Source of the DNA: Saprospiraceae bacterium
GTDB taxonomy: Bacteria; Bacteroidota; Bacteroidia; Chitinophagales; Saprospiraceae
Assembly: GCA_027488935.1 (NCBI GenBank)
Contig: JAIYAP010000071.1
Span: 62,001-126,000, forward strand
Length of the DNA stretch: 64,000 nt
Reading direction: 5' to 3'
The notes beneath the pieces were generated by a model. It worked only from the letters and a program-made list of their open reading frames with translations. It searched no databases and was not told the DNA's origin. The position numbers and the translations under genes were made by a program. This document shows positions 43,124 through 51,194 of this stretch, in pieces. Every line of letters starts with the position of its first letter. The stretch's first letter is position 1.

Positions 43124-44860
43124 ATGTTACGTTCAATCCTAAGCTGCCTTTTTTGCCTTGCTTTAAACCCTTGGTTGGGATACTCCCAGGGGTTTATCGT
43201 AGAAAAAATGCCACCCAACATCAACTCATCCTACGATGAAATATCACCTGTTCCAAGTAGGGATGGAAAAACCTTGTACTTTACCAGGGTAGCCTACCCC
43301 GATTTTAATCGAATTTTATTACTTGATAGCACCGACCAATCCGGCGAAAAACCGGCTGCGTACCTAAATATCCTGGCCGATGCGTATTCCCAGATTGCAG
43401 GATACCCCGTTTCAAATCCTGTATCGACGGGGTTTAACCAGGATGTTTGGATTGCAGACGTATCCGATTCAACCCAAGCACCCCGCATTGCACACCCCGG
43501 ATACCCATTAAATAATGCCTTGCCCAATAGTCTGGTTGCGATTACACCCGACCCAAATGCGTTTTATATCATTAATCAATTCAAAATTAATGGAGATATG
43601 GAACGTGGCTTTTCACTGATACGCCAAAAAAAAGATACCCTTTGGGACTTCCCCGAACCGGTCACAATCAAGGACTATTATACCATTACCTCCGATGTGA
43701 GTCTTACCATGAGTTTTGACGGTAAAATCCTGATCCTTTCCGCTACCCGTTTTGATTCAAAAGGCATGGATTTGTATGTCTGTTTTAAGACTGGAAACAA
43801 TCAATGGAGCGCACCTACGCACATGGGTTCGAGCATTAATTCCGACAAAAGAGAAACAACTCCCTTTCTTTCGGAAGACCATACTACTCTTTTCTTTTCT
43901 TCCAATCGCTGGAATACCACGGGCGGCAACGATATTTTCATGTCGAAACGCCAGGATGAAACATGGACCAATTGGTCAGAACCCATCCGTCTTACCGAAC
44001 CGATCAACTCGAAGTACGACGAAAGCCAGCCGTATTTCAATATGACTTCGGGCTACCTATACTTTACCTCCAAGCGGGATGGGAGCAGCGATATCTATCG
44101 GGTTAAAATCGCACCACCCCAACCCACAGAAATGATCGTCAATGGCCGCATTCTGAACAGCAAGACCAGGGAACTTGTAACAAATGTGCAAGTACAATAT
44201 GGTAGCGAGGGCAATCCACAAAACGCAATTACCGCTGCTGATGGCTACTTTAGCCTTAAAGTACCCAAGGGCATTCGGGTTGATTTGACTGCTGCAAAGG
44301 ACGGATTTCAAGGTATTACCAGCCCAATTGAATTTCGGAGAGACTACTATTACTTCCGCGACCAGGAAATCGAACTCCTAATTGACCCCCTGGAGCCTGG
44401 CCAAATACCCACCACACCGACTATCCCTATTCAAACGCAGACACCAGCCATCCAAACAGAAGCACCACCCACCCCTCCAAAACCCGCTTCCCCCTTTGAC
44501 GAACCCCTGGTTGTCAATAAAACCATCGAATTAAAGGCCATTTATTTCCAGCAATCCAAAGCCATTATCCTGCCGGCATCCTTTGACGAACTTGGGCAAT
44601 TGAGCGCATTGCTCCAGGAAAACCCCAATTTACATATCCGCATTGAAGGGCACACCGACAACCAAGGCAATAAAGAGGAGTTAATTAAACTCTCCCGAGC
44701 CCGTGCCGAAGCGGTTAAAAAACACTTGACAGACAAAGGCTTCTCCTCCGAACGTATTGAAACCGCAGGATTCGGACCCGACTATCCCATCAGCACCGGT
44801 AGTGAAGAAGCAGAACGCGCCCTCAATAGAAGGGTAGAAGTACGCATCCTAAAACTTTAA
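43124..44860 (+). CDS. OmpA-family protein with PD40 propeller and carboxypeptidase-like domain
   Basis: This 578-residue envelope protein has a signal peptide (residues 1-23, MLRSILSCLFCLALNPWLGYS). A PD40/WD40-like propeller follows (SRDGKTLYFTR, SFDGKILILSATR, SEDHTTLFFSSNRW, YLYFTSKRDGSSDIYRV). Next come a carboxypeptidase-regulatory-like domain near 340-400 (VNGRILNSKTRELV), a Pro/Thr-rich linker and a C-terminal OmpA domain (IEGHTDNQGNKEEL, LSRARAEAVKKHL, NRRVEVRIL). The OmpA domain binds peptidoglycan, anchoring the protein at the outer membrane. This is the common Bacteroidota PD40-OmpA layout, also seen in PorE-like T9SS partners, but a T9SS role is only a possibility. thrC follows after 21 bases. 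Confidence 0.9.
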   Translation: MLRSILSCLFCLALNPWLGYSQGFIVEKMPPNINSSYDEISPVPSRDGKTLYFTRVAYPDFNRILLLDSTDQSGEKPAAYLNILADAYSQIAGYPVSNPVSTGFNQDVWIADVSDSTQAPRIAHPGYPLNNALPNSLVAITPDPNAFYIINQFKINGDMERGFSLIRQKKDTLWDFPEPVTIKDYYTITSDVSLTMSFDGKILILSATRFDSKGMDLYVCFKTGNNQWSAPTHMGSSINSDKRETTPFLSEDHTTLFFSSNRWNTTGGNDIFMSKRQDETWTNWSEPIRLTEPINSKYDESQPYFNMTSGYLYFTSKRDGSSDIYRVKIAPPQPTEMIVNGRILNSKTRELVTNVQVQYGSEGNPQNAITAADGYFSLKVPKGIRVDLTAAKDGFQGITSPIEFRRDYYYFRDQEIELLIDPLEPGQIPTTPTIPIQTQTPAIQTEAPPTPPKPASPFDEPLVVNKTIELKAIYFQQSKAIILPASFDELGQLSALLQENPNLHIRIEGHTDNQGNKEELIKLSRARAEAVKKHLTDKGFSSERIETAGFGPDYPISTGSEEAERALNRRVEVRILKL

Positions 44861-44881
44861 ACGCACACAAACTACAGCACC

Positions 44882-46189
44882 ATGCAACTATACAGCACCA
44901 ACAACTCGGAACTGCGGGTCGATTTTAAAGAAGCCTTATTCAAAGGTTTACCCGACGACAACGGACTCTTTATGCCTTGCATTATACCTAAACTACCTGA
45001 GTCCTTTATCCAACACTTACCCAATTATACACTTCCCGAAATAGCCTTTACGGTAGCCAACACCCTACTACAAGGCGCTATTCCTGAAACAGACCTTCGG
45101 CATATCATTACACGCGCCATCAATTTCCCTGCCCCAGTTGTAAAACTCACAGCACACCAATACATCCTCGAACTATTCCATGGCCCATCTTTAGCCTTCA
45201 AAGACTTCGGCGCCCGCTTCATGGCCGAAACCATGTCGTACTTCAACCGCGCTGAAACCAAAGAACTGGTTATTTTAGTGGCAACTTCAGGTGACACAGG
45301 CGGGGCTGTCGCTGCTGGATTTTATCAAACCCCCGGCATCAAAGTAGTGATCCTGTACCCCAGCGGCAAAGTAAGTCCGCTTCAGGAAAAACAACTCACC
45401 ACCCTCGGACATAATATTCAGGCCTTAGAAATAAACGGCACTTTTGATGACTGCCAAGCCTTGGTAAAGCAAGCCTTTTTAGACACCCAAACCCGAGACA
45501 ACATTCGGCTGAGCTCAGCCAATAGCATCAATATCGCCCGATTAATTCCACAATCTTTTTACTACTTCGAAGCATACAAACAAGTAATCCAAGACACACC
45601 CAACACACCCATCTCGTTCATTATACCATCTGGAAACTTCGGCAACCTAACTGCAGGTATCTTGGCTAAGCGTATGGGCTTGCCAATCCAGCACTTAGTG
45701 GCCGCCACAAACATCAACAATGTAGTACCAGAATACTTGAGCACCGGTGTGTACAAACCTCGCAGTTCAGAGCGCACTATATCCAATGCAATGGACGTAG
45801 GAAATCCATCCAACTTTGCACGTATGAATAACTTGTATAGTTCCACGTGGAACATTATGCAAGAACACATCAAGGGATTTTATTTCACGGATGAAGAAAC
45901 CGCTGACGCGATGCGCAGTGTCCAAAAGGAATATAATTACACATTGGATCCGCATGGTGCAGTAGCATACCTCGGCATGGCCGAATACCTTGAACTTTAT
46001 CCAGACACAGCAGGCATTCTTTTAGAAACCGCTCATCCTGCAAAATTCATAGAAGACGTTGAGGAAATACTTCAAGAAAAAATAGCGATCCCCGAGGCAT
46101 TGAAAAACCTGGAAGAAAAGGAAAAGCATAGCATCTTAATGGAACCCGACTTTGAAGTATTCAAGTCCTGGTTGTTGGAGCATTATTAA
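44882..46189 (+). CDS. thrC: Threonine synthase
   Basis: ThrC converts O-phosphohomoserine to threonine with pyridoxal phosphate. The 435-residue protein has the PLP lysine Lys107 in HGPSLAFKDFGARF, the ATSGDTGGAVA substrate/phosphate-binding motif and the SGNFGNLTAG phosphate loop. It is of the shorter bacterial class with the MQLYSTNN opening. It lies 21 bases after the OmpA-family gene on the same strand and could share its transcript. Two parS-like sites are associated with it, one inside at 45839-45854 and one starting just after the stop at 46191. Confidence 0.95.
   Translation: MQLYSTNNSELRVDFKEALFKGLPDDNGLFMPCIIPKLPESFIQHLPNYTLPEIAFTVANTLLQGAIPETDLRHIITRAINFPAPVVKLTAHQYILELFHGPSLAFKDFGARFMAETMSYFNRAETKELVILVATSGDTGGAVAAGFYQTPGIKVVILYPSGKVSPLQEKQLTTLGHNIQALEINGTFDDCQALVKQAFLDTQTRDNIRLSSANSINIARLIPQSFYYFEAYKQVIQDTPNTPISFIIPSGNFGNLTAGILAKRMGLPIQHLVAATNINNVVPEYLSTGVYKPRSSERTISNAMDVGNPSNFARMNNLYSSTWNIMQEHIKGFYFTDEETADAMRSVQKEYNYTLDPHGAVAYLGMAEYLELYPDTAGILLETAHPAKFIEDVEEILQEKIAIPEALKNLEEKEKHSILMEPDFEVFKSWLLEHY
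45839..45854. other. parS-like centromere site (13 of 14 fixed positions, palindromic core)
   Basis: AGTTCCACGTGGAACA has the full 14-bp palindrome GTTCCACGTGGAAC and misses only the first consensus base. It lies inside thrC, 337 bases before the perfect site. Confidence 0.75.
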
Positions 46190-46190
46190 T

Positions 46191-46206
46191 TGTTCCACGT
46201 GGAACA
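46191..46206. other. Perfect parS centromere site
   Basis: TGTTCCACGTGGAACA is a complete 16-bp palindrome and an exact match to the ParB-binding consensus. It begins one base after the thrC stop. ParB loads here and spreads for origin segregation. No parA or parB gene is in the window. Confidence 0.88.
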
Positions 46207-46207
46207 T

Positions 46208-46358
46208 TAAAAAGGGTGCCACAGAGTTACGCGGAGGAACGGAGTTGCACGGAGAAAAAAGGGTTACATGGAGAATCATGGAGGTGTGAAGTTATATGGA
46301 TTTTTTTAATTTTCTCCTTGCCCCTCTATACCTCTGCGTAACTCCGTGACCTTTTCTA
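46208..46358. repeat. Large imperfect inverted repeat (intergenic palindromic element)
   Basis: The left arm (46208-46256, containing CACAGAGTTACGCGGAGG) and the right arm (46311-46358, containing CCTCTGCGTAACTCCGTG) are inverted, imperfect copies around a 54-base centre. The plus strand could fold into a long hairpin downstream of thrC. The style resembles dispersed intergenic palindromes seen in many Bacteroidota; whether it is multicopy cannot be judged here because only one copy is in the window. Confidence 0.6.
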
Positions 46359-46383
46359 ACAATACATTTACAAAAATAATCAA

Positions 46384-46416
46384 TAAAAAGGGCGGACCCA
46401 ACATCCACCCTTTTTA
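46384..46416 (-). terminator. Intrinsic terminator after the 46422-47201 gene
   Basis: AAAAAGGG-C-GGA pairs with TCC-A-CCCTTTTT with one mismatch across a short loop. On the minus strand it directly follows the hydrolase stop and ends in a T run. Confidence 0.7.
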
Positions 46417-46421
46417 TCATC

Positions 46422-47201
46422 TTATACTGCTTTCCGCTCCGAAATAACCCGTTCCAAAAATTGATCCAGCAAGCGATTAAAATCGGCTGGCTTCTCCATC
46501 ATTGGTGCATGTCCGCATTCATCAATAAAATGCAGTTCGGCATTCGGTAAAAGTTCATTAAATTTTTCAGCTACAAAAGCGGGTGTCACATTATCCTGCT
46601 TTCCCCAGATGAGCAAAGTAGGCGCTTTCAGGTTGTGCAACTTATCACCCAGGTTATGACGCACCGCCGATTTTGCAGTAGCCACCACCCGAATCGCTTT
46701 GTTCCGATCGTTCACAATACCAAATACTTCATCAACCAATTCCTTAGAAGCAACCGTCGGATCAAAAAACGTATCAGCCGTTTTCTTTTTAATATACTCG
46801 TAATCGCCTCGTTTCGGAAATGCCGTACCAAAGGCACTTTCAAATAAGCCCGAACTACCCGTCAAAGTAACCGATGCAATTTTTTCAGGATGTGCCAAAG
46901 CGTATAATTGTGCGACGTGACCTCCCAGCGAATTACCCAACAGGTGCACTTGATCGTAACCTTTATAGTTTACAAACTTTGTAACAAACTCAACCAAACC
47001 CATTACCGAAACTTCAAAAATCGGCAACTCATAAATCGGCAACATCGGAACAACAACATTGTACCGATCTGAAAAATGCTTGATGATCCCTTCGAAGTTG
47101 CTTAACGCACCAAACAGACCATGCAACAGCATGAGGTTTTCTCCTTTAGTACCCGATTCGATGTACCGAAAACCATGTTCTTCTTTAATCTCTACGTTCA
47201 T
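46422..47201 (-). CDS. Alpha/beta hydrolase
   Basis: This 259-residue cytoplasmic hydrolase has the oxyanion loop LLHGLFGALSNF, the nucleophile elbow LLGNSLGGHVAQ (catalytic Ser), the acid position in IWGKQDNVTP and the catalytic His in ECGHAPMMEKP. The pattern is like BioH/MhpC-type carboxylesterases or C-C hydrolases. The substrate is unknown. No signal peptide is visible. It is followed by its own terminator and lies 135 bases downstream of ctaA on the same strand. Confidence 0.9.
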   Translation of the reverse strand: MNVEIKEEHGFRYIESGTKGENLMLLHGLFGALSNFEGIIKHFSDRYNVVVPMLPIYELPIFEVSVMGLVEFVTKFVNYKGYDQVHLLGNSLGGHVAQLYALAHPEKIASVTLTGSSGLFESAFGTAFPKRGDYEYIKKKTADTFFDPTVASKELVDEVFGIVNDRNKAIRVVATAKSAVRHNLGDKLHNLKAPTLLIWGKQDNVTPAFVAEKFNELLPNAELHFIDECGHAPMMEKPADFNRLLDQFLERVISERKAV

Positions 47202-47336
47202 TCGCCTGGAATATTATGATGGAATGTTGGCAAAAGTAGTAAAAATAAAATTGATCCCGACCCCTCAATTACAAAATGCAATATGGAAGGCTGACGCACT
47301 TACTATTACTTTATTCCAATCTTACCTTTCGCGCGC

Positions 47337-48437
47337 TTATGCTTTAGTTTCAAAACTTTTATTGGACATCTGGTAATTCACAAACAAGACCATACCCAGC
47401 AATAATACAGCAACTGCCTGATGGGCAACACCCAAATCAACCGGAATTTTTGCTTTGCAATTTATTAAAGTTACGATACCCAATGTCACCTGCGTAATCA
47501 ATACCCCTACCATGATCCAATTGGCTCGACGAAACAAAGGCGAAATGGCCTGGCGTTGCACCCGGTACACAAAGAACAAAACTAAAATACTCAACAAGTA
47601 GGCCGTGTTGCGGTGTAAGAAGTGTAAAAGCGCTGGCATAAATGGATGGGTGTCGTACTCAATGAACCGCACTGACTGCCAATTAGACCCATCCACCAAT
47701 ACATCGGGAATAAAAGCCCCGCCAATATCCGGCCAGGTCGGAAAAAACAAGCCCGCTTTGGTGCCCGACATCATAGCCCCCAAGGCCAATTGCACAAACG
47801 TAAGCAACAACAATCCTGTGCCGAATTGACGATACCGTTTGTTCGAGTACGTTTCGGGTTTGGGCTGGTAGGCAATAAAGGTCGTCCACAACAAATAACT
47901 GAAAATAATCAAAGCCATCGTCAGATGCAAGGTCAGGTTGTAAGCATTGACCCAGGGACGTTTGGTCAAACCACTCGCAACCATAATCCAGCCAAAGAAA
48001 CCTTCCAAACCAGCCAACAAAACCACCACCACCATGCGCGGCAACAAACGACGCGAAAACATGCCTTTGTACAAAAACCAGCCAAAAGGAATGATGAACA
48101 CAAAAAACATGAGCCGCGCCCACAAGCGATGGAAATATTCCCAAAAGAAAATAAACTTAAACTCCGACAACTGCATACCCGTATTGATGCGCTGATACTG
48201 CGGCGTCTGTTTGTACAATTCAAATGCCTCGTTCCAGGCAGTTTCACTCAACGGGGGAATGGTCCCCGTCACAATTTCCCATTTCGTAATACTCAGGCCA
48301 CTTCCCGTCAGGCGCGTAATGCCCCCAATCACGACCTGCATAAAAACCATAATCAAACCTGCAATCATCCAGGCCTTCACAGCCTTGCTGATTTCTAAAT
48401 CTTGCGTGTATCGAATCCCTTTAAAAATTGATGCCAT
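47337..48437 (-). CDS. ctaA: Heme A synthase (COX15/CtaA family)
   Basis: This enzyme oxidises a methyl group of heme O to make heme A for cytochrome oxidase in the inner membrane. The 366-residue protein has eight predicted helices and the conserved features ITRLTGSGLSITKWE, EYFHRLWARLMF (heme-ligand His), LHLTMALIIFSYLLW, LHFLHRNTAYLLS and GVAHQAVAVLLL. The longer form with the TGTIPPLS-type first loop is the COX15 class rather than the shorter Bacillus CtaA. The start at 48437 gives MASIFKGIRYTQD. It is transcribed leftward away from the putative origin. Confidence 0.92.
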   Translation of the reverse strand: MASIFKGIRYTQDLEISKAVKAWMIAGLIMVFMQVVIGGITRLTGSGLSITKWEIVTGTIPPLSETAWNEAFELYKQTPQYQRINTGMQLSEFKFIFFWEYFHRLWARLMFFVFIIPFGWFLYKGMFSRRLLPRMVVVVLLAGLEGFFGWIMVASGLTKRPWVNAYNLTLHLTMALIIFSYLLWTTFIAYQPKPETYSNKRYRQFGTGLLLLTFVQLALGAMMSGTKAGLFFPTWPDIGGAFIPDVLVDGSNWQSVRFIEYDTHPFMPALLHFLHRNTAYLLSILVLFFVYRVQRQAISPLFRRANWIMVGVLITQVTLGIVTLINCKAKIPVDLGVAHQAVAVLLLGMVLFVNYQMSNKSFETKA

Positions 48438-49110
48438 GGCGTAGTTGTCCGTTATTTTAAAACTTCAAACAAAAGTAAAACGTTTCCGTTGTCAACTTAT
48501 CCCCATTGTTATAAGCTTTCATTGTTTTAAATCAGTTTAAATATCTAACCCAAGGGTTATCATCAGCGGTGTTAGTTTGTGAGTAACCTCATAACTTAAC
48601 ATTAAGTTAATATTACTAAAGCTAGTTACCAGCTTTATGCACCCGTTACCAAGATTTTTTATGCTTCATAGTCAGGTAATTGCGCGTTTATCCACCAGCA
48701 TGTTAAGAACTATGCACAAAGTAGGTGTTTGTTTATTCACTTTGGCTGCGGCTGTTAGTGGACGTTTGTTAAGTTAATGTTTCCTCACACCCCTTTTGCC
48801 CTTTTGCTCTAATGTGTGTAAATCGGGGTTTGCGATGTTGGCGGAGGTGCATAACCCAGGGCTTTATACACAAGTTTTGCACCGTCTTTTTTAAAAGCAT
48901 AGCTTGATTTACACCCCCTAATATATCTGCAAAAACAGAACGTTTGTAACTGTTTAAAACAAGATGTAGGGTGTGTTAACCCATTGACTTTTAAGGATTT
49001 GATGTTATCCACCCGTATTTTATTTTTCGCTTAATCCCGATTAAAACCAATAATTTTGTAAAACTTCAAACAATTTTACCTTTTTCACCCATAAAAGTAC
49101 CTTTTTCTGC
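48438..49110. other. Candidate chromosomal replication origin (oriC)
   Basis: This 673-base gene-free interval lies between two outward-facing genes and is AT-rich. It holds one perfect DnaA box of the TTATNCACA form, TTATACACA at 48864-48872. Seven 9-mers have one mismatch: 48497 (TTATCCCCA), 48635 (TTATGCACC), 48688 (TTATCCACC), 48710 (CTATGCACA), 48733 (TTATTCACT), 48846 (minus-strand TTATGCACC) and 49005 (TTATCCACC). Most point the same way. AT-rich stretches suited to unwinding lie at 48526-48660 and 49014-49080. The 15-mer TAAAACTTCAAACAA flanks the interval at 48458 and 49059. A parS cluster lies 2-11 kb to the left. The dnaA gene is not in the window, which is common in this phylum. 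Confidence 0.72.
49051..49058 (+). promoter_or_regulatory. -7 element TAATTTTG for the SRAP gene
   Basis: A perfect TAnnTTTG match 52 bases upstream of the ATG at 49111, at the right border of the putative origin. Confidence 0.45.
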
Positions 49111-49782
49111 ATGTGTGGTCGTTATGCCCTGGCTCCAACCAAAAAACAAGTCGCCGAACAGTTGCAAGCTCTTGAGCTGCCCGAAGACTTTCAACAACTT
49201 TTCAACATCGCCCCAACACAGCGTGCATGGGTGCTGACCAAACGTTTGCAAAAAATGCAATGGGGCCTGGTGCCGTCTTGGAGTAAGGACGGAATCAACC
49301 AAGGAAAAATGATCAATGCCCGCTCGGAGGAAATTGAAACCAAGCCCTCTTTTCGGGAAGCCATTCAATCGCAACGATGCCTTGTACCCGCCGATAGTTT
49401 TTACGAATGGCGACTCGGTCCGGGCAAGCAAAAATTGCCTTACCGGATTTTACTCAAAAATGATCAGCTGATGTGGATGGCAGGAATTTGGGAATGTTGG
49501 AAAAATAAAGACGAGACCTTGTACACCTTTTCCATTTTGACCACGGCACCCAACCAGGAAATGGAAACGCTGCACAACCGCATGCCCTTGATATTGCCCG
49601 ATGCGGAACAACAACAACGCTGGCTTTCTGATACCAACTTTAGAGGCATAGAAGATTTAATACATCCACCTGCCGATGGAATTTTAAAATATTACCGCGT
49701 TTCTGAAAAACTAAATGCCACTGGATCCAACAACCCAAGCTTGCAGGATCCGGTGCCGGATGTGTTGCGCTTGTTTGACTAA
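49111..49782 (+). CDS. SRAP domain protein (HMCES/YedK family)
   Basis: These proteins bind abasic sites in single-stranded DNA and form a stable thiazolidine DNA-protein crosslink through Cys2. The 223-residue protein begins MCGRYAL, so Cys2 is exposed after Met removal, which fixes the start. Other active-site positions are visible: Asn in MINARSEE, Glu in SFYEWR and His in LHNRMPLIL. Its location beside a putative origin is intriguing but may be chance. It converges on mvaA with a 6-base gap. Confidence 0.95.
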   Translation: MCGRYALAPTKKQVAEQLQALELPEDFQQLFNIAPTQRAWVLTKRLQKMQWGLVPSWSKDGINQGKMINARSEEIETKPSFREAIQSQRCLVPADSFYEWRLGPGKQKLPYRILLKNDQLMWMAGIWECWKNKDETLYTFSILTTAPNQEMETLHNRMPLILPDAEQQQRWLSDTNFRGIEDLIHPPADGILKYYRVSEKLNATGSNNPSLQDPVPDVLRLFD

Positions 49783-49788
49783 AATATT

Positions 49789-51123
49789 TTACAAACTCAC
49801 TTTTCGGTGTTCGTCCAAAAAAGTGCGCAAGCTGCTAAAGCTCACCGTTTGATGCATAAAATATCCCTGCGCCGCCGCCGCTTCTTCGTCGGTAGCACCC
49901 AGGTGGTTGAGCATATTGGTCAAATGCATTTTCATATGCCCTTGCTGAATACCAGTTGTAACCAGTGAACGCACAGCACCAAAGTTTTGCGCCAAGCCCA
50001 CCGAAGCAACAATCGTCATTAATTCCGCAGCCGAAGGATTCCCTAACATTTCCAGCGAACGTTTGGCCAGGGGGTGCAACTTGGTTAAGCCACCTACCGT
50101 CCCTAACGCCAGCGGTATTTTTAATTCAAATCGAAAAAGGTCATTTTGAACGGTGCATTTACTCAAACTGCGGTATTGGCCATCGCGCGCGGCATACGTG
50201 TGCCCGCAAGCCTCAATGGCCCGAAAATCATTGCCCGTTGCCAACACCACCGCATCAATTCCGTTAAAAATGCCCTTGTTGTGGGTCGTCGCACGGTAAG
50301 GATCTATTTCGGCAATCCGAACCGCAACGGCAAAACGATGCGCCAGTTGATAAGCATCCATACCCTGACTTTGGGCCAATTGGGCAAAAGAAGCAATGGG
50401 GCATTCTACCCAGGCATGCACTACACACTCCGGCGTAAAGTTGGAAAGGATGGACATAATTACTTCCACATCGCGTTCCGTATCCGACAAATCCGGGAAA
50501 GTAGTCAAAAATTGTTCGAGCAGGGAAGCAAAACGTTCGAGGATGGTATTGATAAAATTGGCACCCATGCTGTCGCAAGTTTCAAACGATGCGCGCAACT
50601 GATAATAGCCAGGCTCCAATTCTGTAAAATTGAGCAATTGGATATCCAAAATACCCCCGCCGCGTTTTTCCATATTGGCCGTCAAATCTCCGGCGTTCGA
50701 AATCAGGTATTGTTTGATTTCCGGGAACAGTGCATTTATTTTTTCGGGTGTGCCATTCCATAAAAAATGTACCTGACCTAATTTGGTCGTGCCCAACACC
50801 TGCGCATGAAATCCGCCTCGGTCCATCCAAAATTTAGCCGCACTCGAAGCCGCTGCCACCACACTACTTTCCTCAATGACCATCGGCACGGCGTACAATT
50901 TTCCGTTGATTAAAAAATTGGGGGCCACGCTCAAAGGCAAAGGGAAATTAGCAATGGCATTTTCCGTAAACCCATCCAATATTTTTTGCTGCTGCTGGTC
51001 GGGGTGCTGCCAGCCCAGGATTTCTTGCTCAACTTCAGCTGCATCGGTAAAAAAATGCGTGGCGAGCCATTGAATTTTTTCGCGCTTGGTCAGTTTGGAA
51101 AATCCGGATATTGCTGTTGACAT
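49789..51123 (-). CDS. mvaA: Hydroxymethylglutaryl-CoA reductase, class II type
   Basis: HMG-CoA reductase interconverts HMG-CoA and mevalonate. The 444-residue protein shows the class II landmarks: the ENAIANFPLPLSVAPNF substrate segment, catalytic Glu in VIEESSVVAAAS, catalytic Lys in ATTHNKGIFNGID, cofactor loop Asp region GTVGGLTKLHP and catalytic His in GHMKMHL. Class II enzymes are often NAD(H)-linked; here the neighbouring fni suggests biosynthetic use in the mevalonate pathway. It is the last gene of the probable GH3-fni-mvaA group, 71 bases after fni. Confidence 0.94.
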   Translation of the reverse strand: MSTAISGFSKLTKREKIQWLATHFFTDAAEVEQEILGWQHPDQQQQKILDGFTENAIANFPLPLSVAPNFLINGKLYAVPMVIEESSVVAAASSAAKFWMDRGGFHAQVLGTTKLGQVHFLWNGTPEKINALFPEIKQYLISNAGDLTANMEKRGGGILDIQLLNFTELEPGYYQLRASFETCDSMGANFINTILERFASLLEQFLTTFPDLSDTERDVEVIMSILSNFTPECVVHAWVECPIASFAQLAQSQGMDAYQLAHRFAVAVRIAEIDPYRATTHNKGIFNGIDAVVLATGNDFRAIEACGHTYAARDGQYRSLSKCTVQNDLFRFELKIPLALGTVGGLTKLHPLAKRSLEMLGNPSAAELMTIVASVGLAQNFGAVRSLVTTGIQQGHMKMHLTNMLNHLGATDEEAAAAQGYFMHQTVSFSSLRTFLDEHRKVSL

Positions 51124-51194
51124 TGAATTCGCTCGTTAGGATACTGGGAAATAGGATTTTAGGAAATTTGGGTGTTGCGATATTTTTCAGCGGA

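Noticed and set aside
47202-47336. Possible small gene or RNA between the hydrolase and ctaA
   Set aside because: No frame with a start, no stem-loop and no promoter motif stood out.
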